From Amphiura filiformis (taxonomy: Eukaryota > Echinodermata > Ophiuroidea > Amphilepidida > Amphiuridae): a stretch of 64,000 nt of DNA. The DNA lies in assembly GCF_039555335.1 (NCBI RefSeq), contig NC_092628.1, positions 101,268,647 to 101,332,646 on the forward strand, written 5' to 3'. Under the pieces are notes generated by a model that saw only the letters and a list, made by a program, of their open reading frames with translations, had not been told where the DNA came from and ran no database searches. Of this stretch, positions 33,660 through 42,000 are shown piece after piece. Position 1 is the first letter of the stretch; each line of letters opens with the position of its first letter. The translations under genes and the position numbers were made by a program.

Positions 33660-33783
33660 GATGCAAGAAGTATCTTAATCAACATCGGAAGCGGTAAGAT
33701 CGACCGGTGTACTGAGTCTAGTCCCAAACAAAAATGTTTGGTAGACTCATAACCGTGCGATCTTACCTTTCCGATGTTGATTA
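33660..33783 (+). repeat. DIRS internal complementary region
   Basis: 33660-33719 is the complement of the first about 60 bases of the element. 33720-33783 is the complement of its last about 64 bases. They meet at GAGTCT|AGTCCC, so the element's outer ends are present here joined head to tail. DIRS replication is thought to use this region as a splint to circularise cDNA. Confidence 0.9.
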
Positions 33784-33833
33784 TCTCGACCCGACCGCCC
33801 CTACAAGTTTGGCGAGTAGGGGCTGCCCAAGTC

Positions 33834-34045
33834 GGATAAGGGATGATTATCGGGTGTGACGTCACCGAATGGGTGAGTCCACTCGGGGGATCGGTTTTTT
33901 TTTGTTATTTATTCATTTATGTGGGACAAAATGACTATTGGTTTTTTTTCCGCATCTCGGGATCGATGCAAGAAGTATCTTAATCAACATCGGAAAGGTA
34001 AGATCGCACCGGTTATGAGTCTACCAAACATTTTTGTTTGGGACT
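33834..34045 (+). repeat. DIRS right inverted terminal repeat with extension
   Basis: 33834-34018 pairs with the left repeat. 34019-34045 (ACCAAACATTTTTGTTTGGG, then ACT) is an extension absent from the left repeat and represented only in the internal complementary region. Confidence 0.9.
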
Positions 34046-34047
34046 AG

Positions 34048-35010
34048 TTTATGTCATCAGACAACATTTTATCAGCAAAATGGTTTAAATGTTGTTCCTA
34101 ACTTACTATAAAATTGGGTCAATTTCATTGGCGTCGGCGTTTTATTTGATCCTCAAGCATGGTATCAACATGGGGAATACCGCTGTGTGTATATTGATCC
34201 ATGCGTAATTAATGTAACTTGTACTCGATCATTATCTTCCAATAATGTTCTTCAATGTCTGTGTACTGTCCAAATTAATAAAATAATCCCAGTTCAGCAA
34301 TTCCGTAAGCGATAGCGTATCCTTGTATGATTTTTATGTATTCAAAATACCAATGATAATTGACGAATTCTGAGCTGAAATAGTCCATCACACACGCCGC
34401 GCCGCGAGGTTGCATCCTCTATCTTCCGGGTCTTGGGGTCGTTCGCCATGTGCTACTGCCAGCCCTGATGAGCAAGTCGGGAAACCCCATCAAAACGTAT
34501 CTCAAACGTCGATCGTCATCACAGGGATTCCCCTTCACTTCACATTGTTTATCAATTTGATCGGGAATCGCCAATCGCATGGTTAAGAAAAGTTTTTTTT
34601 TTTAAATTACAAAACCTTAATTCATTCAAATTTTATAAAAATAAACTTCTTGACCATAAACTTGCTTTAAAAATAATTGTATATGAAACAAAACCCATAT
34701 TCAGAGAATAAAATCAGAACCAACATGAATAATACACGGGGCCTGGTGAGATCATCACCCCGGCCCCCAGGACCCCGTAGGCAAATGCCCAGGTAAACAT
34801 GTTTCTAAATATGGTGTAATTGATACTTTCCCCACGGTCGGTATGAATGAAGTTATGAATATTTAATGAGGGACTACCCCGGGAAGTACAAGGTCGCTCG
34901 TAAAGTTGTTTACCAAAAATGTCTACTTTCAACGTGCGCATGGCAGAACCGTGTTCCCGCGGACGGCGGTTGTGTATGAATAATTACCGTAATGAGGGAA
35001 AGCACACGGC
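34048..35010. other. Interior of the 11.1-kb interval, no clear gene
   Basis: AT-rich DNA with a GC-richer patch at 34390-34500 and 34730-34980. Apart from the small minus-strand frame listed next, nothing is recognised. Confidence 0.4.
34714..34941 (-). CDS. Small open frame, unrecognised, with C-terminal hydrophobic segment
   Basis: 75 codons from an ATG in a fair context (GCCATGC). Residues 46-68 (MFTWAFAYGVLGAGVMISPG) are hydrophobic and could span a membrane. No family is recognised. It lies inside the inverted-end interval, so it may be a captured or chance frame. Confidence 0.2.
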   Translation of the reverse strand: MRTLKVDIFGKQLYERPCTSRGSPSLNIHNFIHTDRGESINYTIFRNMFTWAFAYGVLGAGVMISPGPVYYSCWF

Positions 35011-35970
35011 ATGTATGTACGTCATCCACCAGTGGAGCTCCTGCGCCCCTCCGCAGAACTTCCGGTAGTGGATGTTCTGCGCTCGGGGGCGCAGAGAATC
35101 CACTGTCGGAGTTGCTGCGCCCGGGCGCAGTCCCTTATATGTAACGGTGGATCATTGCTGCGCTCGAAAAAGTTGAATTTCTGGTACCACACATCGGGTA
35201 CTTTCCCCGTGTGGAGTTATGTACGTCATCCACCAGTGGAGCTCCTGCGCCCCTCCGCAGAACTTCCGGTAGTGGATGTTCTGCGCTTCGAGCGCAGAGA
35301 ATCCACTGTCGGAGTTGCTGCGCTCGGAAGCAAAATAATACATTTTCTTATTATAATAACGGTGGATCATTTCTGCGCTCGGGCGCAGAACATCCACTGT
35401 CGGAGTTGCTGCGTTCAGAAGCAAAATAATAGATTATCTTATTATAATAACGGTGGATCATTTCTGCGCCGGGCGCAGAACATCCACTGTCGGAGTTGCT
35501 GCGTTCAGAAGCAAAATAATAGATTATCTTATTATAATAACGGTGGATCATTTCTGCACTCGGGCGCAGAACATCCACTATCGGAGTTGATGCGCCCGGG
35601 CGCAGTCCCTTATATGTAACGGTGGATCATTGCTGCGCTTGGGCGCAGAACATCCACTGTTGGAGTAACTGCGCTCGGAAGCAAAATAATGGATTTTCTT
35701 ATTAAAATAACGGTGGATCATTTCTATGCTCGGGCGCAGAACATCCACTGTCGGAGATGCTGCGTTCAGAAGCAAAATAATAGATTATCTTATTATAATA
35801 ACGGTGGATCATTTCTGCGCTCGGGCGCAGAACATCCACTATCGGAGTTGATGCGCCCGGCGCAGTCCCTTATATGTAACGGTGGATCATTGCTGCGCTT
35901 GGGCGCAGAACATCCACTGTTGGAGTAACTGCGCTCGGAAGCAAAATAATGGATTTTCTTATTAAAATAA

Positions 35971-36136
35971 GGAAGCTAAATAAATTATTTTCATATTATA
36001 TTAATAATATATTTTTTTATTGTAATAGCTCTACGGAGAAGTTTATTACTATTAGGCCTATGCATGCGTATAATAATAACTATAACTCCTGGAAGTTTAT
36101 TGATATTTACTATTAGGTCTGCGCTCGGAAGCAAAA
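35971..36136. repeat. AT-rich block, first copy, in the hairpin array
   Basis: From AAGCTAAATAAATTATTTTC through GGCCTATGCATGCGTATAAT to ACTATTAGGTCTGCGCTCGG. It is repeated at 36722-36886, 751 bp away. Confidence 0.8.
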
Positions 36137-36721
36137 AAATGGATTTTCTTATTAAGATAACGGTGGATCATTGCTGCGCTCGGGCGCAGAACATCCACTG
36201 TCGGAGTTGCTGCGTTCGGAAGCAAAATAATAGATTATCTTATTATAATAACGGTGGATCATTTCTGCGCTCGGGCGCAGAACAAGAGAATAGATCTCCC
36301 TTATATGAAGACGGTGGAACATTGCTGCGCTCGGGCGCAGAACATCCACTGTCGGAGTAACTGCGCTCGGAAGCAAAATAATGGATTTTCTTATTATAAT
36401 AACGGTGGATCATTTCTATGCTCGGGCGCAGAACATCCACTGTCGGAGATGCTGCGTTCAGAAGCAAAATAATAGATTATCTTATTATAATAACGGTGGA
36501 TCATTTCTGCGCTCGGGCGCAGAACATCCACTATCGGAGTTGATGCGCCCGGGCGCAGTCCCTTATATGTAACGGTGGATCATTGCTGCGCTTGGGCGCA
36601 GAACATCCACTGTTGGAGTAACTGCGCTCGGAAGCAAAATAATGGATTTTCTTATTAAAATAACGGTGGATCATTTCTGCTCGGCGCAGAGAATCCACTG
36701 TCGGAGTTGATGCGCTTTCGG

Positions 36722-36886
36722 AAGCTAAATAAATTATTTTCTTATTATATTAATAATATATTTTTTTATTGTAATAGCTCTACGGAGAAGTTTATTACTA
36801 TTAGGCCTATGCATGCGTATAATAATAACTATAACTCCTGGAAGTTTATTGATATTTACTATTAGGTCTGCGCTCGGAAGCAAAGA
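36722..36886. repeat. AT-rich block, second copy, in the hairpin array
   Basis: Nearly identical to 35971-36136 with the same neighbours on its right side (a GCGCTCGGAAGCAAA unit), so the array has a higher-order period of about 750 bp. Confidence 0.8.
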
Positions 36887-37148
36887 AATGGATTTTCTTA
36901 TTTAAATAACGGTGGATCATTGCTGCGCTCGGGCGCAGAACATCCACTGTCGGAGTTGCTGCGTTCGGAAGCAAAATAATAGATTATCTTATTATAATAA
37001 CGGTGGATCATTTCTGCGCTCGGGCGCAGAACATCCACTTCGGAGTTGATGCGCCCGGCGCAGTCCTTATATGTAACGGTGGATCATTGCTGCGCTCGGG
37101 GTCAGGAACATGCACTGTCGGAGTAACTGCGCTCGGAAGCAAAATAAT

Positions 37149-37214
37149 GATTATCGGGGATTCATGCTTACCTGGAATCGTCTGAGCAATGTGTGCGAAG
37201 AGCTGGGTGTGAAA
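37149..37214. repeat. 66-bp copy of DNA upstream of EEF2K
   Basis: Matches 38036-38101 at 65 of 66 positions (A instead of C in GGATTCATGCTT). At its left it is fused to an array unit at a shared GATTATC. Confidence 0.85.
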
Positions 37215-37694
37215 AACTTTTATAATATTAATAAAAACGAACAACCATATTTTTTTTTACTCAAACTTCACAATTGTACACGAATCAAATTAAAAATGCA
37301 AGAAAAATTTACAATAATTTTTTTACACTTTCTATTAATAAATCGCTGCAATTATGAGAATGATTGAATGATAATTCCATCAATGCGATCATGATTAAAT
37401 TGGGACGGGATGACGGCGGCGTCTGTTGATAATTTCCGGGGATAATACTCTAGTCATGTCAGTCAATCAATGAGACTGTCAATCAAAATTTCCATGAATG
37501 AACTGACATAAAAGAGGATTACGGTAAACGATGTTGATGACTTTGAACAATTTGCCGATTGGCTCACTCACCAGCGGTCGAGTCTGGCTTTTTTTTTTTT
37601 CTTGTGTGTTTTTCTGCTTCAAAGCGTTGCTGTATAAGCCGTATAAGCCGCACTGACTTTCGGCGGCTCCAAAAATAATGTATAAGCCGCGGCT
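37215..37694. other. AT-rich interior next to the right inverted end
   Basis: No gene is seen. GTATAAGCC repeats start at 37632 and belong to the subterminal region of the right end. Confidence 0.5.
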
Positions 37695-37740
37695 TATATT
37701 CCGGAAATTACGGTAGGTGATGTTCTTGTGATATTGACAT

Positions 37741-37977
37741 TTATGTTTCATTGTGACAGATGGAAATACTGGTCGCGTTTCGCAGCGAAACATTTTGGTC
37801 GATAACATCTGCGATAACGCCAACTTTTACGCCATGAACAAGATGAATTTTTGCCGCTCCCTTTCCTCCAGGTTCGTGATGTTCAAAGTACCTCTGATTA
37901 AAATCGTCGTCGTGACTTTTGGGAACGAAAATCCATCGTGTTACAAAATTCCTGCGTTTTATGGTGCCACGCGCCAT
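37741..37977 (-). CDS. Unrecognised minus-strand open frame with good start context
   Basis: 79 codons from an ATG in the context ACAAGATGGCG. The first about 68 residues are charged (RGTIKRRNFVTRW, then FEHHEPGGKGAAK). The region is richer in CpG than its surroundings, as at a promoter. It overlaps the candidate 5' exon of EEF2K on the other strand. No family is recognised. It could be the first exon of a divergently transcribed gene or chance. Confidence 0.2.
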   Translation of the reverse strand: MARGTIKRRNFVTRWIFVPKSHDDDFNQRYFEHHEPGGKGAAKIHLVHGVKVGVIADVIDQNVSLRNATSISICHNET

Positions 37978-38182
37978 CTTGTGATGGAAACGGCTGCATT
38001 TGTTTCCCTCGCATTCGGACGACGAAGACCAATGCGATTATCGGGGATTCCTGCTTACCTGGAATCGTCTGAGCAATGTGTGCGAAGAGCTGGGTGTGAA
38101 ATACGTTTGGCGCACAACGTGCACATTCGCGAAAAATGTTTCGCTCTGAGAAAGCTACTGTCCAAACTGTTTTCATGTGCAG
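37753..38182 (+). other. Candidate 5' non-coding exon / promoter region of EEF2K
   Basis: CpG-containing sequence ends at a donor-like GTGCAG|GTATAA (38182/38183), 398 bases before the acceptor of the first EEF2K coding exon. Reading from 37753 stays open to the donor but meets a stop within three codons after joining to 38581, so any product would be an upstream open frame. Both the promoter and exon are inferred. Confidence 0.3.
38036..38101. repeat. Source copy of the 66-bp duplicated fragment
   Basis: Lies in unique-looking CpG-containing DNA outside the right terminal repeat, so it is probably the original of the copy at 37149-37214. On the minus strand it contains a donor-like ATTCCAG|GTAAGC. 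Confidence 0.7.
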
Positions 38183-38580
38183 GTATAAAAACTGCAATTT
38201 AGTTGTGAAATTGATCTCCGCGTTGATTGCAATTGTATCAACTGTTAATCACTGCCATTTTCCTGGAAGCAATTTTGAGCATTCGAGTACATGCGATTTC
38301 GTCAATTGAAGGCTTTTTAATACTAAGAGGCATTAACAATATCCTAGACAATCATGGACAGCAAAATAAGTTAAATTGAATATATTCGCGATCGACCGAC
38401 CAAAGCCTAAACTAGACAATGATTTACCATGGCCTTATACTATATAGTATATATATTAATTACTAAAATGTTTATTTCTAGAAAATAATAAAATATTTAT
38501 TTTCTTTACAAATGTTTTTTCAGCCATTTCCAAAAAATAATTTTAAGTTTAAATTTTCTTTTTTCTTTTTTTTCTTTCAG
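38183..38580 (+). other. Probable first intron of EEF2K
   Basis: AT-rich DNA ending in a long pyrimidine tract and CAG at 38580. No other feature. Confidence 0.35.
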
Positions 38581-39029
38581 ACTTATAATCATCCAATGAG
38601 GTTTTTGAACGCATCAAAGTTAGCGCTAGTAAGCTGCTCATCAATATCATCATCACAATGTCGAGTCAACCCATCTCAATACCAGGAAAAGTCAAGACCA
38701 ACTTCAACAGTCTCCCGCCGATCGCAGGGAGCATTGACGACGAAGATGGATCCATGGTGAATCTGGTCTCGCTAGTCGATTTTATACTCCAAAACAAAGA
38801 CACCCTCAACACAAATGAACCGCCTCAACCGGCTACGATCAAGCAGGCCAGAACACCTCCACTCAAAAAGAAGTGGAAGCGGGCTATAAAGAAATCACTG
38901 TCTATGGATGATCCATGGGCATCGTTTCATCTGGAGGATATCAAGACGGAGCGGGCCACAAGGCATCGTTATCACAGTACCAAACAAACATGGGTCATCG
39001 ATGAAGTGAATATCAAAATGGCAACTGAG
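38581..39029 (+). CDS. EEF2K first coding exon
   Basis: The acceptor TTTCTTTCAG ends at 38580 and the donor GAG|GTGAGT follows 39029. The start was taken at ATG 38658 (124 codons), because it opens the frame of the conserved calmodulin-binding and HLEDI segments. An earlier ATG at 38597 is out of frame. Residues 11-19 (KVKTNFNSL) resemble a short conserved N-terminal patch of the family. Residues 25-68 are variable. Confidence 0.9.
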
Positions 39030-42000
39030 GTGAGTGCCTAAACCGCACACTGTATTGCAAGTTGTAAGACCTTTAATATTTGATGTTATGTTACTTCTCA
39101 TTGCAATTTGGCAATTTTATGTACCTCAGAGACCCTTTCAAAGTGTTCTTGTCATATAAGATACACATTCAAATGAATGAGTGAAAATTTTGTAAGTATG
39201 ACATACGTTCATGGAGAAAAAAAATCACAATTTCTGTAACCAGTCAAATAAGAAGATATTGACAATTTATTGTAAATAGCACAAATCATGGGCATGAATG
39301 TATAAGGGCTCTTTTTGAAATTCCCTTACACAGGAAGGTGTGCACCATCCTGCAGCTTTCCTGTGCTAGCCTTCTTTTGTTAAAATCCTGTGTGATTATA
39401 ACACTGCAATTAGCCACTTAAATTAGGAGCGCGCTTTCCTGACCGAGCTTTCCTAAGGAAGGCGCTTAGCGAGGGAATCATGCCTTCTTTCTGTGTGAAA
39501 GCGTGTTAGGGTATTTCGATATGAGCCCTAAGTGCACGCAAGTGAAGTGTGTACATTTTAGGGTAGCAGGACAAATTGGATTAAGATTTAAGATGTACGA
39601 CTTGCAACTTTTGATGGTAGTCACAACTTTCTACGACTAATTTGACTATAGACGTACGACTCCCAACTATTAACAGTAGTCACAACTTTCTGTGACTAAT
39701 TCGACTATAGACGTAGGACTCACAAGTATCAACAGTAGTCGCAACTTTCTTTGACTAATTTGACTATAGAAGACTCACAAGTATCAACAGTAGTCGCAAC
39801 TTTCTATGACTAATTCGACTATAGATGTAGGACTTGCAACTATTAACAGTAGTCACAACTTTCTCTTTTTGAGCATTTGCTTTGGGTGTGCATGGAGGTG
39901 GTACTCAGTTTACTTACAGTTTCAATATTCCTGAATTATAGTTCACATAATTTTCTTGTTTTCCTTGCAGGCATTTGCCCATGGAGCTATGCGAGAATGC
40001 TTTAGACTGTAAGTACACATTGTAATCAACCCTATGTGATGCAAATCATGTGATCAGGCAAAATGATATTTTGCCAGGTCTATTTAATATTTACTTTAAA
40101 TTATTAAATATATACATAAGACAGCGTTCAAGCTTTGACTTACGTTTGGTGGCCAGAATGGTGGGAACTTGAAGTGAAAGATATCCTACTTAAAGGAACA
40201 TTTTCTAGGGTGAAATTTTGTATAGAAACTGAATCTGACATAAAAAATGCATAATTATCAACTTGAAAATTTTCCCCATAGCACTGTACAGGCATATTTC
40301 TGCCCGAAGTCCTCAAATTTGAGCGAAAAATGGCGCAAAAAAATAAGTCCTTCAAAACTGGGACTCTCAGGGCTAAACAAATATAAACTTGCACTGGAGG
40401 GAGGTCTTGGCTATAGCAAGTTTATATTTGTTTAGCCTTAAACCTCACAGTTTTGAAGGACTTATTTTTTTTGCGAGGGTCTTTATTTTTGGCTCTTAGC
40501 GGAGCTAATGGGCCTAAGGACTCCAGCTCGATGGTAGCCATATTTTAACTCATTTTTCGGCAACTTCCGGCGCTGCTTGTTTATACTAAGGCTTTTTTGT
40601 GTGTGTGATATTTAGATATCAAATTGGGTTCTAAGCTTTGCTGAGTTATTTTTCAATCGATTGCACTCCTTTAGAGGTGAATTTGGAGTGGGGAAAGTAC
40701 TTATTTTGAAGTGAGAAAAGTCAAAAGTCGTCACGAGAAACAAGTCATTTCTATCTTTTGCTTGGTTCCCTGTATGCGCTAGAGATTATTTTGGTCTGAG
40801 TAATTTAAGTTGCGAGATCATGGCGGGAATTGACGGATTGCACTATTTTTCTTTGGGAAAGTGACCTTTTATCATGAATTTTTGCGGTGATCTCACATGG
40901 CTAGAAACGTGATTGGATGATTCCTTTGTCCAGATTGTTTATTGAGTTCTCGGGAGTTTCGTCACCATGGGACAACACTTCAAAATATTTAGAGACCAGT
41001 GGCGTAGTAATTTAGTTAAATTAATGCTAAATAACCAGGGTTGCCAAAAAAAAATCAGCCCGAATCAAATAATCGAAAAGTCGCCCAATTTTTTTCTTTA
41101 CCCTTTGTATTCTATGGGGCAGGAAATTGTCCCGGTTAAAATCTTCAAAAGTCGCCCAATTGGGCTACCAAATCGCGGGTTTGACAACCCTGAAAACAAC
41201 GTCTCGCCAGCGAAGGTCACAGCTGGCATTGTTTGTGTGGCACGCTTTCTACCAGCGTGGGGTTGGGAATTCTGAAAATCTGTAAAAAGGGTGGGGGTTA
41301 AAATTTTGTGGAATAAATGGTGGGTTTCTAAAAAGCGTGGGAGCAATATATAAAGCGTGTGGGTAACGCTACCAATTGAAAAAATATATATGATAAAGTA
41401 ATTTGATGATCTGTTGAAAAACATTCATATTTTGTTCATAAATCTCGAACGAAAATGTCGGAAATTAATTTGCTGCTGTTTTCAATTAAATTTACGGCGT
41501 CACCCATAGTAGAATCGACGCGCTGTGAATTTTATGAATGAATCAGGAATGAATATAATTTTCAGTCTCTACACCAGCCGCTTTGGTCCGCTCGCTCCAC
41601 ACTAGAAGTGAAGGGACCGGAACCACAGCGGCTGTGTAGAGAGTGATGACTGATGAGCATGACGTAATGCAATTAATTCAGGATGTCAGCCCTCTACCAT
41701 TCGCACATGTGTTCACAATAAACAATTCTAATGGCGAAAGTCGTAGTTTTTGGAAAGATTAAATTGCAGTGATTCAGTTGTGCAAATAATGTCATAAATG
41801 TTTCAGATGAAGAAGAAAATCATGAGTATTTGTTAGATGAGGATAAATTCTGCATCAATTCAGATTCTGAAATGGATCAATGGTGCAGATGTAGATAAAA
41901 TGGACCCGGAAGTGACTGTTCAGTCTTCCGAATTTGATTAAAGTAATTTTTAATAGGTATCCCAGGCAAACCTTGGTTAACACATTTGCTAGTCAGCGAA

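Larger units (their letters stand above)
26889..34047 (+). mobile_element. DIRS-type tyrosine-recombinase retrotransposon, structurally complete but coding-decayed
   Basis: The element has inverted terminal repeats (26889-27077 and 33834-34045) and an internal complementary region (33660-33783) in which the two ends appear joined, the DIRS1 hallmark. In between, in order, are a gag-like region with an N-terminal Cys/His motif, reverse transcriptase, RNase H, a Dam-like methyltransferase-like region and a tyrosine recombinase. Every domain is recognisable, but at least eight frame changes break the coding region, so this copy cannot make its proteins. It is markedly more GC-rich than the flanks. 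No target duplication is seen, as expected for insertion by tyrosine recombination of a circle; AG occurs at the right junction (34046-34047) and at the left start. It sits 280 bp inside the 26608 terminal repeat. Confidence 0.92.
35011..37148. repeat. GC-hairpin tandem array, about 18 units
   Basis: The phrase GGTGGATCATT (one copy GGTGGAACATT) occurs 18 times between 35146 and 37078 at spacings mostly of 79 or about 90 bp. A GC palindrome (typically TCTGCGCTCGGGCGCAGA) and ATCCACT follow, so each unit can fold as GTGGAT-x3-4-TCTGCGC-loop-GCGCAGA-AC-ATCCAC. Two unit types alternate: one with AAAATAATAGATTATCTTAT, one with GCGCCCGGGCGCAGTCCCTT. The first units at 35050-35130 and 35270-35310 carry the hairpin with longer arms (AGTGGATGTTCTGCGC). 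The many open frames here are repeat artefacts. Confidence 0.9.
26608..37713. mobile_element. 11.1-kb interval bounded by CCGTAATTTCCGGAATAT inverted ends
   Basis: The left end CCGTAATTTCCGGAATATT (26608) matches the complement of the right end AATATAAGCCGC-side sequence, which finishes ATATTCCGGAAATTACGG (37713). TA lies on both outer sides (26606-26607 and 37714-37715), as expected of a TA-duplicating cut-and-paste transposon. TATAAGCCGC repeats lie just inside both ends: three on the left between 26639 and 26712, and at least three on the right, inverted. These look like subterminal transposase-binding sites. Without the nested DIRS the element would be about 3.95 kb. No transposase is visible, so it would be non-autonomous. 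An alternative is two unrelated solo ends of the same family. Confidence 0.5.

Noticed and set aside
35011-36572. Overlapping open frames of 60-200 codons on both strands with internal repeats
   Set aside because: They are translations of the GC-hairpin tandem array in several frames, with no known domain, and disappear between array units.
35146-37090. Regularly spaced repeats resembling a CRISPR array
   Set aside because: The spacers are themselves repeated, units are 79-90 bp with long palindromes, there are no cas genes, and the host is a eukaryote.
26608-37713. Helitron or Maverick identity for the 11.1-kb interval
   Set aside because: There is no Rep/helicase, polymerase B or integrase. 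The ends are inverted and TA-flanked rather than TC/CTRR or long Maverick-type repeats.
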